Origin: Adenanthera pavonina
Taxonomy: Eukaryota > Streptophyta > Magnoliopsida > Fabales > Fabaceae
Reading direction: 5' to 3'
DNA length: 64,000 bases
Assembly (NCBI GenBank): GCA_026686845.1
Contig: JAIVEN010000021.1
Location: 17,812,001-17,876,000 of the forward strand
A program made the translations under genes and the position numbers. This document shows positions 59,340 through 64,000 of this stretch, one piece after another. Numbering within the stretch: the stretch's first letter is position 1; each line of letters begins with the position of its first letter. The notes below the pieces were generated by a model, which was given only the letters and a program-made list of their open reading frames with translations, searched no databases and was not told the DNA's origin.

Positions 59340-59569
59340 TCTTATCTATAAAATAATTGAAATTATGAACATATAGCAATATTACTCAGAGAACAAATTT
59401 ACATAAACGTAGCATTTATTCACATATCAAAACTTTGTACATGCTGTATTCAGAGTCATTCATACATCAGTCATATTCTTTTCACTATGCTATATGTTCC
59501 GTCATATACATCCCACTATCTAAGACTGCCTATACATATATATACATGTCCATAGTTAAATACTCTACA
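59340..59569 (-). other. Spacer between the two GypH ORFs
   Basis: About 230 AT-rich bases separate the extra ORF from gag. No ORF and no clear splice or ribosome entry signal was identified. How the downstream Gag-Pol is translated is not evident from sequence. Confidence 0.5.
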
Positions 59570-60730
59570 TCAAGTCAAAGAAGAACTAGGACTATCATGG
59601 ACATGAGCTGACACTGAATCCTCTTGCGGATCCTCTTCCGGATCTTCCTCAGACTCATCTTTCGAATCCTCAGCCAGCACTTGTTCCTGCACTGGTTGTT
59701 GAACCTGATCCATAGAACGCGGTTGTGATTCTGTCGGATCTGTCTCAGTCCTCTTCGTGTCAGCTAGCTCTAGTCTTAACCTTTCATGATGAATCAACTC
59801 TCTGACACAAGCATGTAGGTTTTCAGGACAATATCGTCTAAGTTCTTCTTTTACTGTCAACCAGTAATCCTCATCCTCTGGTAATATAGTAAGTACTGCG
59901 TCTATCCATGCAGTATCAAGGAACTGTCGATCCTGTGTCCCCCTATGATCATATGAATCTCTTACTGAATCCAAGAAAGTCAGAATAGGAGATTCCCAGA
60001 AAACTTGATGACTCTCAAGATATATCTTAGTAACTATGTCTACTACCTCAGATAACTCACTACCTGAGTTGGTAGGTCTATGAGAGGAGTCTGGCATATC
60101 ATAACATTCTGAGATTGGCCTTTTCCCTTTGCCCTTATCTTTCTTGTTCTCACTTTCCTCTTTCTCTTTCTTTTTCTTCTTCAAATTGGCCTCAACATAA
60201 TACATTCTGATGCAATGTGTCAGGCTTTCAAACTCTCTGCCTTCTAGCTTAGCCTTAATTTCCGCCCAAAACTCATCATCAGGTATCTCTCTAAGCATAG
60301 TATCAATCCATAGTTGTTCAGGATATCTGTTCCCTTGTCTTTCTAAATCATATTGGACTTGAGACAATCTAGTCATAAAGTATAGAACTCTATCAGGACC
60401 CTCTGAGTAAACCCCATATGCTCTGGAGAACTTCCTCACGATCCTGTAGACTATCGTCTCTATATCTGGTGGTCTATTGTCTGGGGTATTATCTGGATCC
60501 TCCAAAAAGGCTAACTCCCAGTCTACATCCTCATAAACCTCTACTCCCAGTACGTGAGGAGGCTCCTCCATAGGTACCTCATAATCTTCATTATGTATGG
60601 GGTCTACAACTATTGGTTGTTCCAAAGGTATTTCGTTAGAGCTAGTACTTTCGTCTCCCGAAGGTCCTGATGGTCCGAGGCATGGCTCAGCCTGATAGTC
60701 AATCCCTGAGTTGTTTGTGGATTCAGACAT
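59570..60730 (-). CDS. GypH ORF1: 386-residue protein upstream of gag with two capsid-like repeats
   Basis: I do not recognise a named family. Residues 1-85 are acidic and probably disordered. Residues about 88-186 and 226-322 are two copies of one helical domain. The match is clearest in WIDTMLREIPDD.EFWAEIK against WIDAVLTILPEDEDYWLTVK, followed in each copy by a CIR/CVR-containing helix. The order of helices and the L-P-x(2,3)-[FY]-W motif recall the C-terminal half of retrotransposon Gag capsids; this is an inference. A lysine-rich linker (186-204) between repeats resembles a nuclear localisation signal. The C-terminus (about 352-372) is strongly acidic. The ORF begins about 118 bases after the PBS and is uninterrupted. 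Neither GypC nor the rest of the window has a counterpart. Confidence 0.8.
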   Translation of the reverse strand: MSESTNNSGIDYQAEPCLGPSGPSGDESTSSNEIPLEQPIVVDPIHNEDYEVPMEEPPHVLGVEVYEDVDWELAFLEDPDNTPDNRPPDIETIVYRIVRKFSRAYGVYSEGPDRVLYFMTRLSQVQYDLERQGNRYPEQLWIDTMLREIPDDEFWAEIKAKLEGREFESLTHCIRMYYVEANLKKKKKEKEESENKKDKGKGKRPISECYDMPDSSHRPTNSGSELSEVVDIVTKIYLESHQVFWESPILTFLDSVRDSYDHRGTQDRQFLDTAWIDAVLTILPEDEDYWLTVKEELRRYCPENLHACVRELIHHERLRLELADTKRTETDPTESQPRSMDQVQQPVQEQVLAEDSKDESEEDPEEDPQEDSVSAHVHDSPSSSLT

Positions 60731-60848
60731 CTGTCAAACCACAAAACAACTAGTTAATATACTAACTTAAAAGGAAATAATAAATAAATATTACATTTAT
60801 TTATTATAATTTCCTTTCCAACTATACTAATCAGGGCCAGAACCTTAT
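60731..60848 (-). other. GypH leader between PBS and ORF1
   Basis: About 118 bases, AT-rich, without an upstream ORF of note. ORF1, not gag, is therefore the first ORF on the genomic transcript. Confidence 0.6.
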
Positions 60849-60860
60849 GCTCTGATACCA
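60849..60860 (-). promoter_or_regulatory. Primer-binding site of GypH
   Basis: The minus strand reads TGGTATCAGAGC, a full match to the initiator tRNA-Met complement, four bases inside the LTR end at 60865; ATAAGG follows. Confidence 0.9.
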
Positions 60861-60864
60861 AAAA

Positions 60865-63423
60865 TGTAACACCTCATACTTACACTCATTTCCCATGTAT
60901 TAAACTATATTTAAGTCCACTATTACTTGATTAGAGAATTGATTACATAAAACAACTTAAACCAATTTATTTCATTTCGGGTACCATTCCCTTGGTTAAC
61001 TTCTTTTTACCCGGTAAACTTTGAAAATTCATAACTAGATCAAGAAAAATCATATTGATGTGGTTCGTCTCTAAATATAGCTTAAAAGATACTATACATG
61101 GGAAAAATGTTGAACAGGGAAGTTACTTGGCCAAATTATATAGTGAGTTCGTATTATATGTACTGTAGAAATGGTCATTTTTAAAAATTCCTAATTCTGA
61201 CCATAACTTTGAAAAATCACAATAAATCATACACAACTCCAAATTGAGGGATCTTTGTGTCTATGGAAAGCTACACATGTCTAGTTTTCATACATGTAAA
61301 ACATTCATACATTGAACATATTGAGGTATGTACAGTACTTCGAATTCCCAACTATGTTCAGAAAAGTCTCTTGCATTCTCCAAACTTTCCAAAATACACA
61401 CTCATATATATACATAAATAGCCATAACTTGCCTTTATCTTACATGATACTCCATAAGAACTTAGAGGAACATATTAACATGGAAGCATAGCATAATTAT
61501 CTCCCATAAGGTTTTACATAACCTCTCATATAATAGTATCAACCTAAGTATCATTATCTTGAATATTACTTTGCTTCTCCTTGCCTTTCCTTTCTTGGGT
61601 AATCTTGCCATAACTTGAACCTAAAATTGGTTAGACATTTGGAGAGGGGTGAGATTCAAAGAATCTCAGTAGTAACTACCATCATGCACACATATCATCA
61701 TATATATTGCAAGTATTAAGCTCAAAACACATTAAGCATGTAATCAAATCATTTTGGCATAACCATTTTATGAAAATTTGGGCAGCATTTCCCCTTGTAT
61801 TTGGACATATCCAGGGTCACATTACCCTTCAAACAATCCAACCAACAATGCCAAATCATCACAAGACAACATTCCAAACATTAAACACATCATTCAAACC
61901 AAGCAATATCAATGATAATACATAAGCATAGATAGGTGAGTTAACTACCTTTGAGCTTTCCACTAATCTCCAAACTTTGCAAACCCTTTCCTTGATCTTC
62001 TAACACTCCTTTGGATCCTATAGCATCATCAAATAATGTCATTAACCACTAATTATCCAATTTCATTCACAAAGTGCTCACTTGAACTAAAATTTGCACT
62101 TTGTTATCCATCATGCATTCCTTGTACAACATACTTATTCTAACCTATTTTGGACCCAAAGAATCCATTTTTGAGGTCAAAAACTTGAAATTCCCTTCCT
62201 ATAATGAACCCTAATTGGGCAGAAAATTATCATAAATTATAGAAAAATAACTAACCGATTAATTTGTAATCTAATGACACATTCTTACAACTTATGGCTT
62301 ATATGATACTTTCCATGGTTTAGTTTCTCCATACCCTCATTTTCTCTCTCTACTCTCTCTCTAGGCTGAAACTTTCAGTGCAAAAATAAGAGAGAATAAG
62401 CCATAAAACTCTCCCAAACTAAAGAATACACAAGATTATGGCCATAAGATATTACCTTGAAGTTTTGGGATAAATCTTGCAATATTCTCTTTTCCCCTTT
62501 GCTCTCTCTCTCTCTCACGCGTTCCTGGCTCTCTTCTCCACTGAAGCAACGTTTTGTTTTCGTGAGGAAGATGAAATGATGGTTTAAGATGATAATTATA
62601 TAATATAATAACTTAATTTACTTTTATTTCTATTTTCATTTACTTTTATTTTAAAAAGCTTTTCCAACAATTCCCTTCATGTCCCATTCACAAATCATAC
62701 GTGTTTCATCCTCCTTCTGGCCAAAAATTGTTTAAATAATATTTATGGACCAAAATACCCTTTACCGATTAAATTTACCCGTACCGATTGGGTATTTTTG
62801 CCAAAATTGTCATTAAATTGGTACAGGATTATCCAACCATTAATTTTGGTCCAAAATCATTATATAGACCCAAAATGTATTTTGAAAAGGTCCAATCATT
62901 GTCCTTGGATCAATACTGTCTTTTTCTGCAGTCTAAACTGATTTTTATTGGGTAAAATATTAATATTAAATCCTAATAACCCAATAAATATGATTTTGAC
63001 CTTAATAAATTTCATACTATATTTCATTGGGTCTAACACATTGAGAGCTTCACTTTGACTATAATTTTTCATATTTACAAAAATGCCCTTGACCCGGGTC
63101 TAATTTATAATTTTTAAACTTTCGGGTCATCAGGTGTAATTTACCCCAAAATTCATAAATTCTCCCTCAACATTCTCCTCCGTCCACCGACTTTACTTTT
63201 ATTATTATTATTATTATTTTTTCTTTTTTCCCTTTTTCCTTTTTCTGTTCTCTTTTTTTTTTCCAGGGGCAAAATCATTATTTTTTCACTTTTCCTTTCA
63301 ACTGAGATAATTAACCTCTTTATCCTATTTCATGCCAAATGATATACATCTATTTTTACAAATTCTTTATAGATTTCACAATATTGAGCCATCGAATATC
63401 TATAAAAATTTTAGGATGTTACA
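60865..63423 (-). repeat. GypH 5' LTR
   Basis: On the minus strand it opens TGTAACATCC at 63423 and ends at 60865. It differs from the 3' LTR at about 30 bases, several of them clustered in the outer 270 bases, and in the length of the ATT microsatellite (63199-63218). CTTTT follows it at 63424. Confidence 0.95.
62595..62609 (-). promoter_or_regulatory. Candidate TATA box in GypH 5' LTR
   Basis: Same sequence as 53955-53968. In this LTR it would direct the genomic RNA leftward through PBS, ORF1 and Gag-Pol. Confidence 0.4.
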
Positions 63424-64000
63424 CTTTTTCCTCTGAAATTTTCATCTATGAGAGAGAGTAGAGAGAGAAAATGAAGGTATAGAGAAACTAAATCATGAAA
63501 AGGGTTATATAGGCCATAAGGTGCAAGAATATATCATTAGATTAAAATTAATTGGGTAGTTATTTTTTTACAATTTATGGTAATTAGGATTCAATATAGG
63601 AAGTGAATTTCAAGTTTTTGACTCTACAAATGGATTCCTTGGGTCCAAATTTGATAGAAACAAGTATATTGTACAAGAAAAACCCAAAGAAATTCAATTT
63701 GAAATTTTAGGATTAGTAAGCATACTAATTGGAAAAGATGGTGAAATCAATGGTTAATGACCATATCTTGTGATACATTAGCATTCAAAGAAGGGTTTCA
63801 AGACCAAAGAAGAGGTGTACAAGGTTTGAAAGTCATTGGAAATCCACAAGGTAGTTAACTAACCACATTGTGCCTATATATTGTTATTGTTGCCAATATG
63901 CTTACTTGATGTAATTGTTGATTGTATTGATGTTTTGTGATAGATTGAATTGATTGGCTATGTTGTTTAAAAGGTATTTAACCCTAGGAATGTTTATAAT

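Larger units (their letters stand above)
52221..63423 (-). mobile_element. GypH: structurally complete Tekay/Del-like Ty3/Gypsy retrotransposon
   Basis: Two LTRs of about 2.56 kb (52221-54781 and 60865-63423) enclose, on the minus strand, a PBS, a 386-codon extra ORF, a 1502-codon Gag-Pol ORF, a hairpin and a polypurine tract. CTTTT at 52216-52220 and 63424-63428 is the target duplication. By eye the LTRs differ at about 30 positions, roughly 1 percent, so the insertion is recent. Both ORFs are uninterrupted and every catalytic motif checked is present, so it may be autonomous. It inserted in antisense into GypG, an LTR of its own family. Confidence 0.95.
51207..64000 (+). mobile_element. GypG: plus-strand Ty3/Gypsy LTR, interrupted by GypH, runs off window
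   Basis: The parts are 51207-52220 and 63429-64000. It opens TGTAATATCCTAAAATTTTC, the start of the S2/GypH LTR family. The ATGGATTCCTTGGGTCC block at 63630 aligns with S2 at 37110 and with GypH in reverse complement. It contains a purine-rich run at 51360-51410. The LTR end is beyond the window, so whether it is a solo LTR or a complete element is unknown. Confidence 0.75.

Noticed and set aside
60849..60860. tRNA-Met gene suggested by TGGTATCAGAGC here and at other sites
   Set aside because: Only the primer-complementary bases are present; these are retrotransposon primer-binding sites and no cloverleaf surrounds them.

Overview
The window looks like intergenic heterochromatin from a flowering plant with a large, AT-rich nuclear genome. 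No intact host gene, rRNA, tRNA or CRISPR array can be supported. Nearly everything recognisable is LTR retrotransposon DNA of two kinds: SIRE/Maximus-type Ty1/Copia elements with an env-like ORF after pol, and Tekay/Del-like Ty3/Gypsy chromoviruses. All element names here (CopM, CopA, CopB, GypC, GypE, GypF, GypG, GypH, S1-S3) are local labels.

Layout. 1-4935 is CopM, a minus-strand Copia with one LTR, a primer-binding site and a gag remnant but no pol in view. It abuts the internal part of plus-strand CopA (4936-13539: gag end, pol, env-like region, 3' LTR). 13540-17488 is unassigned AT-rich DNA with degenerate repeats and one possible MITE. 17489-19488 is an intron-bearing pseudogene of the plant mobile domain (MAIN-like) family. 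19620-25134 holds two decayed Gypsy elements of one family in opposite orientation (GypE plus, GypF minus) with a Mutator-like transposase scrap between them. CopB (plus) runs from 25532 to at least 40931. Its 5' LTR is split by solo LTR S1 and its env-like ORF by solo LTR S2. Its 3' LTR is cut at 40931 by GypC (40932-50830), whose RT is split by solo LTR S3. At 51207 a plus-strand Gypsy LTR (GypG) begins. It is interrupted at 52220 by GypH, a structurally complete minus-strand element (52221-63423), and resumes to the window end.

Relative order read from the nesting: CopB is older than S1, S2 and GypC; GypC is older than S3; GypG is older than GypH; CopA appears older than CopM. S1, S2, S3 and GypH each have 5-bp target-site duplications visible in the sequence (CAAAC, GGCCT, GTTTG, CTTTT). 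GypH is the only element with open reading frames: a 1502-residue Gag-Pol and a separate 386-residue protein encoded upstream of gag, which contains two tandem copies of a helical, capsid-like domain. That extra ORF is the most unusual item here.

The Copia LTRs share a recognisable core promoter (AACGG-type repeats, TATA box, start-site block), a conserved block near the 3' end of the LTR, and long arrays of short AATTCGAATT-type inverted repeats that recur in the pol-env spacer. All other coding regions are pseudogenes with stops, frameshifts and, often, lost catalytic residues.
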